Below are positions 8,928-16,999 of a stretch of 64,000 nucleotides of DNA, in pieces. Position 1 is the first letter of the stretch. Each line of letters starts with the position of its first letter. The notes beneath the pieces were generated by a model. It saw only the letters and a program-made list of their open reading frames with translations, did no database searches and was not told the DNA's origin. Origin of the DNA: a bacterium (lineage in GTDB: Bacteria; Planctomycetota; JAFGQW01); contig JAUHXU010000005.1 of assembly GCA_030426805.1 (NCBI GenBank), forward strand, positions 527,728 to 591,727, in the 5' to 3' direction. The position numbers and the translations under genes are program-made.

Positions 8928-9989
8928 CTACGACGCCTCCTCGCCGCGCAGCGTGACCATCAGGTCGCGGATGCGCATCGACAACTCGCGATACGTCGCC
9001 TCGAGGTCGTCGGCCGGTGACTCGAGCCGCCACTCGACGAGCACCGTCTGAAACGGGAGCTCCGGGATGCGGTCGCGCAGACCGGGCTCGAGCCCGACGA
9101 CGACGTGGTAGCCGTCCAGCGACTCGCGGGTCGTGTCGAGTTGCGTCGGCACCGTGCCCGAGAGGTCGACGCGCGGCGCCATGAACCCGACGACGTCGGG
9201 ATCCACGGCCGCGGCCGGCGACCACCCGGCACTCGCGTACCGCCCGCTCTCGGGGAACGCACGCGCGGCGATCGCCGTCGCCATGACGCTGCGGGCGTCG
9301 TTTCGCTCGTCGACGAACAGCACGCCGTAGCGCTTGGGCGCCTTCGTGTCGCCGGTCGCCGCGAAGACGGTCTCCTCGCAGATGTTCTTCGCCTGGTCGC
9401 TGATCCGCTCGAGCCGGTTGAACACGACGAGCAGCGCGAACGAGTCGCGCACCGACGTCGCGCCGGCTTCGGTCTCACGCACGAGATCGGCGAGCACGTT
9501 GTCGAACGTCGCGTCGACCTGGTCGGCCATCTTCATCGTGCCGCGCGCGAGTTCCGCGTTGCCCTCGGCGAACGACTGCATCGCCTGCTTGAGCATCGCG
9601 GCCGCCTGGTCGGCCATCATCGAAATGTCGCGACGAACGACCTCGGGCGGTTTCGCGTCGAGCTGCACGGCGTGCTTCGCGATCGTCGACGCGTAGTCGC
9701 CGATCCGCTCGAGCGCGACGTTGAGCCGCAGCACCGACGACACGAACCGCAGCGGTCCGGCACTCGGCAGGTGCAGCGCGACGAACGCGTGACACTTGCG
9801 GTCGATCGCGCGCGTCTTGCGGTTGATCGGGTGGTCGCCGAGGATCGTCTCGCTCGCGAGCGCGAGGTCGCGCTCGAGCAGCGCCTGCACCGCCTTCGGC
9901 AGCGCATCGGCCGCCATCCGCCCGACCGCGACGATCGCGTCGCGGATCTCCTGCAGGTCGTGCTCGAGGCGCTCTTCGTAGTGCTTCAT
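8928..9989 (-). CDS. phoU: PhoU phosphate regulator fused to inactive LMW-phosphatase-like domain
   Basis: A 353-residue protein. Residues about 1-210 are a complete PhoU: two three-helix repeats, each with the metal-binding motif (ALERIGDYAS at 92-101, RLERISDQAKN at 192-202). PhoU restrains Pst transport and the PhoR-type kinase when phosphate is plentiful. Residues about 220-345 look like the low-molecular-weight protein tyrosine phosphatase/arsenate reductase fold: a VLF strand, a P-loop-like VDERNDARS (226-234) and a later VDLSG. The catalytic Cys of the CX5R loop is Asp in this alignment, so the domain is probably a phosphate or ligand sensor, not an enzyme. The domain assignment is by eye. 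The gene lies between pstS and pstC, an unusual order, since phoU is often last. Confidence 0.85.
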   Translation of the reverse strand: MKHYEERLEHDLQEIRDAIVAVGRMAADALPKAVQALLERDLALASETILGDHPINRKTRAIDRKCHAFVALHLPSAGPLRFVSSVLRLNVALERIGDYASTIAKHAVQLDAKPPEVVRRDISMMADQAAAMLKQAMQSFAEGNAELARGTMKMADQVDATFDNVLADLVRETEAGATSVRDSFALLVVFNRLERISDQAKNICEETVFAATGDTKAPKRYGVLFVDERNDARSVMATAIAARAFPESGRYASAGWSPAAAVDPDVVGFMAPRVDLSGTVPTQLDTTRESLDGYHVVVGLEPGLRDRIPELPFQTVLVEWRLESPADDLEATYRELSMRIRDLMVTLRGEEAS

Positions 9990-10001
9990 CGCAGCGTGCG
10001 G

Positions 10002-10898
10002 CTACTGCTTCGGGGCGACCGCGCGAACCGGCGCGTAGCCCTTCTCCTGGATGATGCGCTGCCCCTCGTCACTGAGGATCCAGTCGAGATACGCCTTGAC
10101 CGCGCCCTTCGGCTCGCCGCGCGTATACATGATCAGCGGGCGCGCGATCGGGTAGCTCCGATCGGCCGCCGTCGCGACGGACGGCGTGATGAACGGCCCG
10201 TCGTCGCTCATGCCGATCGCCGCGACTTTGACCTTCGGGGTCTTGTAGGCGAGGCCGCTGTAGCCGATCGCGCACGGCGTGTGCTCGACGAGGTCGACGA
10301 CGTCCTTGGAGCCGTGCAGGTCGCGCGAGCCGAGCTTGTATTCCCGCTCCTTGCCGAGGATCGCCTTCTTGAAATAGGCGTAGGTCCCCGAGTTGTTCTG
10401 ACGACTCACGCGGACGATCTCCGCGCTGTCGCAGCCCGGCACGGTGATCTGGAACTGCTTCCAGCTCTCGAACCCGCCGTTCTCCCCGTAGATGTCGGCG
10501 AGCTGCGCGATCGTGAACTTGTCGATCGGGTTGTTCGGGTGCAGGAATACCGCGAGCGCGTCGTAGCCGACGATGAACTCCTTCGGCTCGACGCCGTTCT
10601 TGCGGGCGAGCGCGATCTCCTTGTCCTTCATCCGGCGGCTCGCGTTCGCGAGGTCGACCGTGCCGTTGATCAGCGCCGAGATGCCGGTGCCGGAGCCGCC
10701 GCCGCTCACCGCGATCGCGACGTCGGGGTTGACCGTCTTGTAGGTCTCGGCCCACGCCTGCGCGACGTTGACGAGCGTGTCCGATCCCTTGTTCTGGATC
10801 ACCGCGCGCGACGCGGAGTCGCGGCGCGAGCACGACGCGACCGTGATCGCGCAAAGGACGAGCGTGCAGACCAGCGTGCCGCGGGGCGAGAGACTCAT
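10002..10898 (-). CDS. pstS: phosphate-binding lipoprotein PstS
   Basis: A 298-residue periplasmic phosphate receptor that hands phosphate to PstCA. A lipoprotein signal ends in VASC (about residues 21-24). Phosphate-binding segments typical of PstS are visible: GSDT near residue 38, SGGGSGTGI in the first lobe and SRQNNSGTY in the second. ATG 10898 is preferred over an upstream in-frame start at 11057 because it starts the signal peptide and has GGAG eleven bases upstream. It is the first gene of the pst operon, and a Pho-box-like repeat lies about 80 bp upstream. Confidence 0.93.
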   Translation of the reverse strand: MSLSPRGTLVCTLVLCAITVASCSRRDSASRAVIQNKGSDTLVNVAQAWAETYKTVNPDVAIAVSGGGSGTGISALINGTVDLANASRRMKDKEIALARKNGVEPKEFIVGYDALAVFLHPNNPIDKFTIAQLADIYGENGGFESWKQFQITVPGCDSAEIVRVSRQNNSGTYAYFKKAILGKEREYKLGSRDLHGSKDVVDLVEHTPCAIGYSGLAYKTPKVKVAAIGMSDDGPFITPSVATAADRSYPIARPLIMYTRGEPKGAVKAYLDWILSDEGQRIIQEKGYAPVRAVAPKQ

Positions 10899-10976
10899 CG
10901 TTCGAACTCCGTTTCCTCGGGGGTGCAGCCGTTGCGGCTTCCAGCCTGCCCTGTCTGGACGCGACCGGCCTACCGC

Positions 10977-10996
10977 CTTAACCTGATCTTTACACG
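10977..10996 (-). promoter_or_regulatory. Pho-box-like direct repeat upstream of pstS
   Basis: On the minus strand the sequence reads TGTAAA-GATCA-GGTTAA, two related hexamers spaced 11 bp apart, the helical period of PhoB/PhoP sites. It lies in the gap between pstS and the divergent 2PGK-ApgM gene. It is a weak match to any one consensus. Confidence 0.3.
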
Positions 10997-11060
10997 ACCG
11001 CAGGCCGAGAGAACAGGCGTTCTCGTCGGTTCGCGACGGCGGCGCGGCAGGAGGCATCAG

Positions 11061-13505
11061 ATGAGCGGGCGGTCGGACCCGTCACACGGTCCGGGAAAAC
11101 ACCTGTGGGTAATCTGCTCCCGGGGCAGTCGGCACCGGTTCCTCCGCGGAATCATCACGCACGACCTCGTGCTGCGCGGCGTCGACTTCGACGATGCCTA
11201 CGCGACGGCGCGCGCCGTCCGGGACCGCGTCGGCGACCGTGCCACCGTCACGACGTCCGAGATTCGCGACCTCGTCCAAGAGGAACTCGCGCGGGTGTTC
11301 GGCGAGGACATGCCGCTCGCCGCGGGCCCGGTCGCGCCGGAGATTCCTGAGCTGCGGGTAATCTACCAGGGGCAGTCGCAGCCGTTCTCGCGCGGGCTCC
11401 TCGCGCGCAGCATCCACGCCGCGGGCCCCGACCTCGACCGCGCCTACTGGATCGCGACGCGGGTGCAAGCCGACCTCCGCGACGCGAGCCCGGTCCCGAG
11501 CCGCGAGATCGCACGACGGGTGACCGAGCTGCTCGAAGAGCACGAGGGGCACGACACCGCGTGGCGGTACCAACTCGTCCGTCGCGTTCACCGGCTCCCG
11601 CGTCCGCTCGTGATCTACGTCGGCGGGGCCAGCGGCACCGGCAAGTCGTCGCTCGCACTCTCGCTCGCACCGCTGTTGCGCATCTACCGCATCATCGCGA
11701 CCGACACCGTGCGCCAGGTCATGCGGATGGTCTTCTCGCAGTCGATCCTCCCGGGGCTGCACAGCTCGAGCTTCGAGGTCCCCCCCGACGGCTACGACGA
11801 GGAGCAGCTTCGCGCCCTCGGCGGCGAGGACTACCGCAAGCGGTTGATCGCGTCGTTCCAGGAGCAGGCGACACGGGTCAACGTCGGCGTGCGTGCGGTC
11901 GTCGAGCGTGCGATCGCCGAGAACATGAGCGTGCTGCTCGAAGGCGTGCACCTGTACCCGCCGATCGTCCCGTTCGCCGATCTCGATGGCGCGGCGTATC
12001 AGGTGCCGCTGATGCTCGGCACGATGGACGAGGAGACGCACCGGACGCGCTTCCTGACGCGGGCCCGGCGTGGCGGCCGAAAGGCCGAACGCTTCCTCGA
12101 CCACTTCACCGGCATCCGGATCCTCCACGACTTCCTGCTCGAGAGCGCCGAGACCCACGACGTCGGCCTGCAGGACACGTCCACCGTCGACGACGGGCCC
12201 ACGCACGCGATGCGCCTGCTCACGAGCGCGCTCGAGAAGCGGATCCCCCGCCTCGGACCGACCGGCCGCACGTCGACCGGCGCGCTGATCCCGACCCTGC
12301 TCGTGATCATCGACGGCATGCCCGACCGCGCCGCGCGCGCGCTCAGCGGGCGGACGCCGCTGCAAGCCGCGCACACGCCGACGCTCGATCGACTCGCCCG
12401 CGAAGGGCAGTGCGGGCTCGCCGACGCGATCGGCCCCGGCATCGTGCCCGACACCGCCGCGGGAACGCTCGCGCTGCTCGGCCAGTCGCCGCTCGCGATC
12501 AAGCGCGGTCCGGTCGAAGCGCTCGGCAGCGGCATCGAACTCGAGCCGGGCGACATTGCGCTGCGCGGCAACTTCGCGACGATCGACGACGAAGGGCTGA
12601 TCGTCGACCGGCGCGCCGGGCGTGTGCGCGACGAGGCGTTGGCGCTCGCCGAGGCGTTGCAAGCGATCCGCCTCGACGACTTCCCGGACGTCTCGGTCGT
12701 CGTCGCGCCGGCGACCGAGCACCGCCTCGCGATCGTGCTCCGCGGGCCGGGCCTGTCGTCGAACATCCGCGGCAGCGATCCGGGTGACGGCGCGCCCACG
12801 CAAGAGCCGCTCGCGCCGGAGGCGTTCGATCCGGTCGACTCGAACGCCGTGCACACCGCCGCGGTGCTCGCGGCCTTCGAACGTGAAGCGCGGCGCGCGC
12901 TGTCGGATCACCCGGCGAACGTCGAGCGCGGGTCGCGCGGTCTGCCGCCCGCCAACGCCGTGCTGACGCGCGGTGCCGGCCGCGTGCACGACCTCGTGCC
13001 GCTCGAAGACGGCGGCGTGCAGCTCGAACTCGCGTGCGTCGCCGGCGACAAGACGATCCTCGGACTCGCGCAATTCCTCGGTGCGACCCCGATCACCGAC
13101 GACGCGTTCACCGCGAACCTCGACACCGACCTCGCCGGGAAGTTCGATCGCGCTCGCGATGCGCTGCGCGAGCACGACCTCGTGATCCTGCACCTGAAGG
13201 GCGCCGACATCGCCGCACACGACCAGCGCCCCGAGCAGAAAGCCGCGTTCTTCGAGCGCGTCGACGAACAGCTCGGTCGGCTGCTCGACAACCGCGACGG
13301 CGCGCTACGCATCGCGGTCGCGGCCGATCACGCGACGCTGTCGGACAGCGGCCAGCACGCCGCCGACCCGACGCCGGTCGTGATCTGGGGCGAGGGCATC
13401 ACGGCCGACGACGTACAGGTATTCGACGAGTTCTCGGTCGCCACCGGCGAGTTGCAGCGCTTCCCGTTGCAGATGCTGCTCCGCCAGCTGTTCGACCTCG
13501 CGTAG
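11061..13505 (+). CDS. fusion of 2-phosphoglycerate kinase and archaeal-type phosphoglycerate mutase (ApgM)
   Basis: An 814-residue two-enzyme fusion. Residues 1-400 match the 2-phosphoglycerate kinase family: an ATP-cone-like N-terminus (VICSRGSRHRFLRG), then a P-loop GGASGTGKSS (188-197), IIATDTVRQVMR and EGVHLYPP. That family phosphorylates 2-phosphoglycerate to 2,3-bisphosphoglycerate. From about residue 407 the protein is an ApgM-type 2,3-BPG-independent mutase of the alkaline phosphatase superfamily: LLVIIDGMPDRA (metal Asp418), LHLKGADIAAHD and AADHATLSDSGQH supply the metal ligands. The usual nucleophile segment PGSDTAH reads VPDTAAGT, so Thr may replace Ser. GGAGG lies ten bases before ATG 11061. 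The frame upstream to 9105 is antisense to phoU/pstS. Confidence 0.8.
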   Translation: MSGRSDPSHGPGKHLWVICSRGSRHRFLRGIITHDLVLRGVDFDDAYATARAVRDRVGDRATVTTSEIRDLVQEELARVFGEDMPLAAGPVAPEIPELRVIYQGQSQPFSRGLLARSIHAAGPDLDRAYWIATRVQADLRDASPVPSREIARRVTELLEEHEGHDTAWRYQLVRRVHRLPRPLVIYVGGASGTGKSSLALSLAPLLRIYRIIATDTVRQVMRMVFSQSILPGLHSSSFEVPPDGYDEEQLRALGGEDYRKRLIASFQEQATRVNVGVRAVVERAIAENMSVLLEGVHLYPPIVPFADLDGAAYQVPLMLGTMDEETHRTRFLTRARRGGRKAERFLDHFTGIRILHDFLLESAETHDVGLQDTSTVDDGPTHAMRLLTSALEKRIPRLGPTGRTSTGALIPTLLVIIDGMPDRAARALSGRTPLQAAHTPTLDRLAREGQCGLADAIGPGIVPDTAAGTLALLGQSPLAIKRGPVEALGSGIELEPGDIALRGNFATIDDEGLIVDRRAGRVRDEALALAEALQAIRLDDFPDVSVVVAPATEHRLAIVLRGPGLSSNIRGSDPGDGAPTQEPLAPEAFDPVDSNAVHTAAVLAAFEREARRALSDHPANVERGSRGLPPANAVLTRGAGRVHDLVPLEDGGVQLELACVAGDKTILGLAQFLGATPITDDAFTANLDTDLAGKFDRARDALREHDLVILHLKGADIAAHDQRPEQKAAFFERVDEQLGRLLDNRDGALRIAVAADHATLSDSGQHAADPTPVVIWGEGITADDVQVFDEFSVATGELQRFPLQMLLRQLFDLA

Positions 13506-13518
13506 TCGCCGGTCGCCG

Positions 13519-14499
13519 CTACGAGTGGATCACGCGCGCGCCGTGCTCGCTGACGCGAAACGGCACTTCGAACGCGTCGTCGAGCGCGGCGCGCACCGCT
13601 TCCCCACGATCGGGCGGCACGCAGAGCAGCAAGAACCCGCCGCCCCCCGCGCCGAGCAGCTTGCCGCCGCACGCCCCGGCCGCGCACGCGCGCTCGTAGG
13701 CTGCATCCACCGCGTCGGTCGACACCGCGGTCGCGAGCGAGCGCTTGAGGCGCCACGATTCGTCGAGCAAGCGACCGAACGCGATCGGATCCCACGGCTC
13801 GCGAAGCAGCCCCTCGCCGCGGTCGACGATGTCGAGCATCGCGCGTAGCGCGTCGTCGTTCGCGGTGCCGCGCGCCTCGACCGCGTCGATCGCGTCGGAC
13901 GAGTCGCGCGCGATGCCGGTGTAGTAGAGGCGAAGCCACTCGCCGAGCCCCGCCTCGACGCCCGGGCCGAGCCCCGGCGACGTGACCGTGACGGTGCCGT
14001 CCGGGCGGAAGTCGAGGCGGCGGAGCCCGCCGTGCGCGGCGAGCCACTGGTCCTGCCACCCGCCCGACTCGCCGATCACGTCGCGCTCGATCCGCACCGC
14101 TTCCTCCGCGAGCCGCACGCTGCCGGGCGCATCGCCCGCCCGCGCGAGCAGTGCGAGCACGAGTCCGACCGTGAACGACGACGACGTGCCGAGCCCGGTG
14201 CGCGCGGGAAGCTCCGCGAAGTAGTTGATCTCGACGCCACCGTCGATGCCGCGGGCCTCCAGGCACGCGCGCACGACCGGGTTGTCGAGTTCCGCCGGCG
14301 ATCGCACGAGTTCGAGCTTCGACGTCGCGACGCGGATCGTGTAGTCGAAGCACGGCGGCAGCTCGGATACGGCGAGGTGGCAGTACCGGTCGATCGCGGC
14401 GCCGAGCACCGCGCCGCGCTCGCGGCGAAACCAGCTCGGCAGGTCGGTGCCGCCGCCGAAGAAGCTGACGCGAAACGGCGCGCGGGTGAGGACGATCAT
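13519..14499 (-). CDS. GHMP sugar kinase, heptose-7-phosphate-kinase-like
   Basis: A 326-residue GHMP-family kinase. Motif 1 is RAPFRVSFFGGGTDLP at residues 6-21, motif 2 the phosphate loop LPARTGLGTSSSFTVG near 95-110 and motif 3 GGKLLGAGGGGFLLL near the C-terminus. The GGGTDLP form is characteristic of D-glycero-D-manno-heptose 7-phosphate kinase (HddA) and related fucose/galactokinase-like sugar kinases. It is last of a four-gene minus-strand operon; the preceding gene carries the matching nucleotidyltransferase domain, so the likely path is sugar-7-P to sugar-1,7-bisphosphate to NDP-sugar for surface glycans. ATG 14499 is 20 bp after the upstream stop. Confidence 0.8.
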   Translation of the reverse strand: MIVLTRAPFRVSFFGGGTDLPSWFRRERGAVLGAAIDRYCHLAVSELPPCFDYTIRVATSKLELVRSPAELDNPVVRACLEARGIDGGVEINYFAELPARTGLGTSSSFTVGLVLALLARAGDAPGSVRLAEEAVRIERDVIGESGGWQDQWLAAHGGLRRLDFRPDGTVTVTSPGLGPGVEAGLGEWLRLYYTGIARDSSDAIDAVEARGTANDDALRAMLDIVDRGEGLLREPWDPIAFGRLLDESWRLKRSLATAVSTDAVDAAYERACAAGACGGKLLGAGGGGFLLLCVPPDRGEAVRAALDDAFEVPFRVSEHGARVIHS

Positions 14500-14519
14500 G
14501 GTCGGATGATACCCGTTCG

Positions 14520-16061
14520 TCAGGCCCGGCGCTCGCGCGCGTCGCGTTCGGCGACGAACGCTCGGGCGCGCTGGAGGCCGTCCGGTGTGCCGGCGTCGAT
14601 GAAGCGGAGGTCGGGAACGACGTGTGCGTGCAGGTCGCCGGTCGCGATCAGCGCGGGCAGCAACTCGCGCTCGAGCGATGCTGCCCCCGGTGGACCGAAC
14701 GTGCCGCCGAGTCGCTCGACGAAGCGTTCGCGGTCGATCGCGATGCAGCCGGCGTAGACGAGGCCGCGGCCGGTGTGCGCCTTCTCGTCGAACGCCGTCA
14801 CACGCCCGTCGGGGGCGACCGCGACGCGGCCGCTCTCCGAGGCGTCGTCGACCGGTGAGACGAGCAGCGTCGCGATCGCACCTGCGCGGACGTGGTGCTT
14901 CACGAGTCGCTCGGGGTCGAAGCCGTCGTAGAGCGTGTCGCCGTTGATCACGAGCGCGTGCGGCTTCGGCGTGCGCGCGAGCGCCGCGAGCACCGCACCG
15001 CCGGTGCCGATCGGTTCGGACTCGACGAACCGGTCGACGTGGCGGCGGCCGAGGCCGGCTTCGAGCGCGGCGAGCACGTCTTCGGCGCGGTGGCCGAGCA
15101 GCGCGTAGAAGCGGTCGTAGCCGGCACGCTCGAACGGCTCCAGCACACACGCCGCGAGCGCGCGGCCACCGACGTCGACGGCCGGCTTCGGCACGTCGCC
15201 GCCGAGCCGCGTGCCGCGGCCGCCGGCGAGGAGGAAGACGCGCACCTCGGCGCGGCTCTCGCACCGCACGTAGTCCTGCGCGAACGCGCGAAAGCGGCGC
15301 GTGCCGCCGTCGTCGGCGAACGCGGACGCGGCGATCGCGAAGTCGAGTTCGGGGAGCGCGTCGCCCGATGCGAGCCGGGTCTGGGCGGCGGCCTCGCCGG
15401 GCAAAGCGGTCTCGAGGCACGTCGCCGCGTCGGGCACCGCGTTGAACGTGCCGCCGTCGCGGATCAGCGCGAGCGCGCGGGCCGCGAACGCATCGACGTC
15501 GACGAGTTGCATCCGCGACGTCGGCGCGACCCACGGGCGCAAGCCCTCGAGCAAGTCGTAGACCGGCCCCTTCGCGAGCCCGGGGCCGAACAGGCCCGCC
15601 GGGCGGAGCACGAGCGGCGTCGGTACGCCCGCGCGAACGATGCGCTCGGCCTCGCGCTTGTGCGCGCCATACGGGCCGACGTCGCCGTCGGGCTCGTCGA
15701 CCGGTGCGGTCGCGTCGGGCGTGGACACGTCGGCGTAGACCGCCGACGACGAGAGGTGCACGTAGTGCTCGGGGCGGAGCGTCTCGATGCGTTCGCGCAC
15801 CGCATCGACGTTCGCGCGGCGGTCGGCGTCGGGGTCGCGCGCGGCGAGCACCTTGCTCGCGTTGCCGGCGCAGTCGATCACGACCGACACCGGGTCGCCC
15901 GGCCGCACGGGATCGATCCGGGTCGCGCATTCGAACGGCACGCCGTCGCGTTCGAGCCGGCGCTTGAACGCCGAGCCGATGAAGCCGAACGCGCCGACGA
16001 GCACGATCCGGCCGGGCCGCGCGCGCAGCCAGTCCGTCGTTCGATCGCCGGCCGCGCTCAC
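14520..16061 (-). CDS. SDR epimerase-like domain fused to sugar-1-phosphate nucleotidyltransferase
   Basis: A 513-residue fusion. Residues about 15-265 are an SDR Rossmann domain (LVGAFGFIGSAFK at 21-33, HLSSSAVY, YGAHK at 131-135) that looks shorter than a stand-alone epimerase. Residues about 272-513 are a nucleotidyltransferase with LLAGGRGTRLGGDVPKP (277-293), VINGDTLY and FIDAGTPDG, closest in pattern to HddC/GmhB-type heptose-1-phosphate guanylyltransferases. The GTG start at 16061 overlaps the stop of the preceding gene (GTGTGA), which fixes the start and implies coupling. The fusion would place two successive or partner steps of nucleotide-sugar synthesis on one chain; the exact sugar is unknown. 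Confidence 0.75.
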   Translation of the reverse strand: MSAAGDRTTDWLRARPGRIVLVGAFGFIGSAFKRRLERDGVPFECATRIDPVRPGDPVSVVIDCAGNASKVLAARDPDADRRANVDAVRERIETLRPEHYVHLSSSAVYADVSTPDATAPVDEPDGDVGPYGAHKREAERIVRAGVPTPLVLRPAGLFGPGLAKGPVYDLLEGLRPWVAPTSRMQLVDVDAFAARALALIRDGGTFNAVPDAATCLETALPGEAAAQTRLASGDALPELDFAIAASAFADDGGTRRFRAFAQDYVRCESRAEVRVFLLAGGRGTRLGGDVPKPAVDVGGRALAACVLEPFERAGYDRFYALLGHRAEDVLAALEAGLGRRHVDRFVESEPIGTGGAVLAALARTPKPHALVINGDTLYDGFDPERLVKHHVRAGAIATLLVSPVDDASESGRVAVAPDGRVTAFDEKAHTGRGLVYAGCIAIDRERFVERLGGTFGPPGAASLERELLPALIATGDLHAHVVPDLRFIDAGTPDGLQRARAFVAERDARERRA

Positions 16062-16999
16062 ACCCGGACGTCCCCGCGGGCGACGTGCTCGGCGAACCAC
16101 GCGTGCGTCGCGCGCAGGCCGTCCTCGAGCGTCGTCGGGCAGTCGATCCCGTGGGCGCGCATCTTCGTCACGTCGAGCACCTTCTCGCGCTGGCCGTCGG
16201 GTTTCGTCGTGTCCCACTCGATGCGGCCGGTGTAGCCGACGACGCGTGCGACCGTCTCGGCGAGTTCGCGGATCGTCGTGCGTTCGCTGCGCGCGAGGTT
16301 GATCGGCTCGGGGTCGTCGTAGCGCTCGATCAGAAACGGCAGGCAGCGCGCGAGGTCGCCGGCGAAGAGGAAGTCGCGGCTCGGCTCACCGCTCCCCCAA
16401 CACGTGACCGTTTCGTCGCCGCGCGCGGCCGCCTCGTGGAAACGCCGGACGAGCGCCGGCACGACGTGCGACTCGGCCTCGCGGAAGTTGTCCCACGGGC
16501 CGTAGACGTTGCCGGGGATCGCGACCGCGGACGACAGGCCGTACTGCCGGCGGTAGGCGTCGAGTTGCAGCGGCACCATACGCTTGGCCGCGGAATACGG
16601 CGCGTTGTCGGGCTGCGGGTAGCCGGCCCAGAGCGCGTGCTCGGGGATCGGGTGCGGCGCGTCTTTCGGATACGAACAGCCGCCGACGAACGCGACGAAG
16701 CGCTGCACGCCGGCGACGTGTGCCGCGTGGATCGCGTGGGCGTTGATCAGCAGGTTCTCGTGGCAGAAGTCGGCCGGGCGGTCGCGGTTCGCGCCCAGGC
16801 CGCCGACGAGGCCGGCGAGGTGCACGACGACGTCGGGTCGGTGGTCGGCGAACATCCGCTCGGCGGCGCGCGGATCGGTCAGGTCGTAGTCGGCGCGGTG
16901 GACGCCGACGACTTGCGGGTAGCGCTCGCGCAGGACCGGCAGCGCATTGCGGCCGAGGAAGCCGGTCGCACCGGTGACGAGAACGCGCTCCGGTGTCAT
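16058..16999 (-). CDS. GDP-L-fucose synthase-like NAD(P)-dependent epimerase/reductase
   Basis: A 313-residue SDR enzyme. LVTGATGFLGRN (7-18) binds the cofactor. FVGGCSYPKDAPHPIPE and the catalytic YSAAKRM are the diagnostic segments of GDP-fucose synthase and of related GDP-heptose epimerases. ATG 16999 shares one base with the stop of the preceding gene (TGATG), and its own stop overlaps the next GTG start, so the operon is tightly coupled. Given the heptose-like kinase and nucleotidyltransferase downstream, a GDP-heptose-modifying role is as likely as GDP-fucose. Confidence 0.8.
   Translation of the reverse strand: MTPERVLVTGATGFLGRNALPVLRERYPQVVGVHRADYDLTDPRAAERMFADHRPDVVVHLAGLVGGLGANRDRPADFCHENLLINAHAIHAAHVAGVQRFVAFVGGCSYPKDAPHPIPEHALWAGYPQPDNAPYSAAKRMVPLQLDAYRRQYGLSSAVAIPGNVYGPWDNFREAESHVVPALVRRFHEAAARGDETVTCWGSGEPSRDFLFAGDLARCLPFLIERYDDPEPINLARSERTTIRELAETVARVVGYTGRIEWDTTKPDGQREKVLDVTKMRAHGIDCPTTLEDGLRATHAWFAEHVARGDVRV

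Noticed and set aside
9105..11060. Large N-terminal extension of the 2PGK-ApgM frame
   Set aside because: Antisense to phoU and pstS, with no domain pattern. The ATG at 11061 has a good ribosome-binding site.
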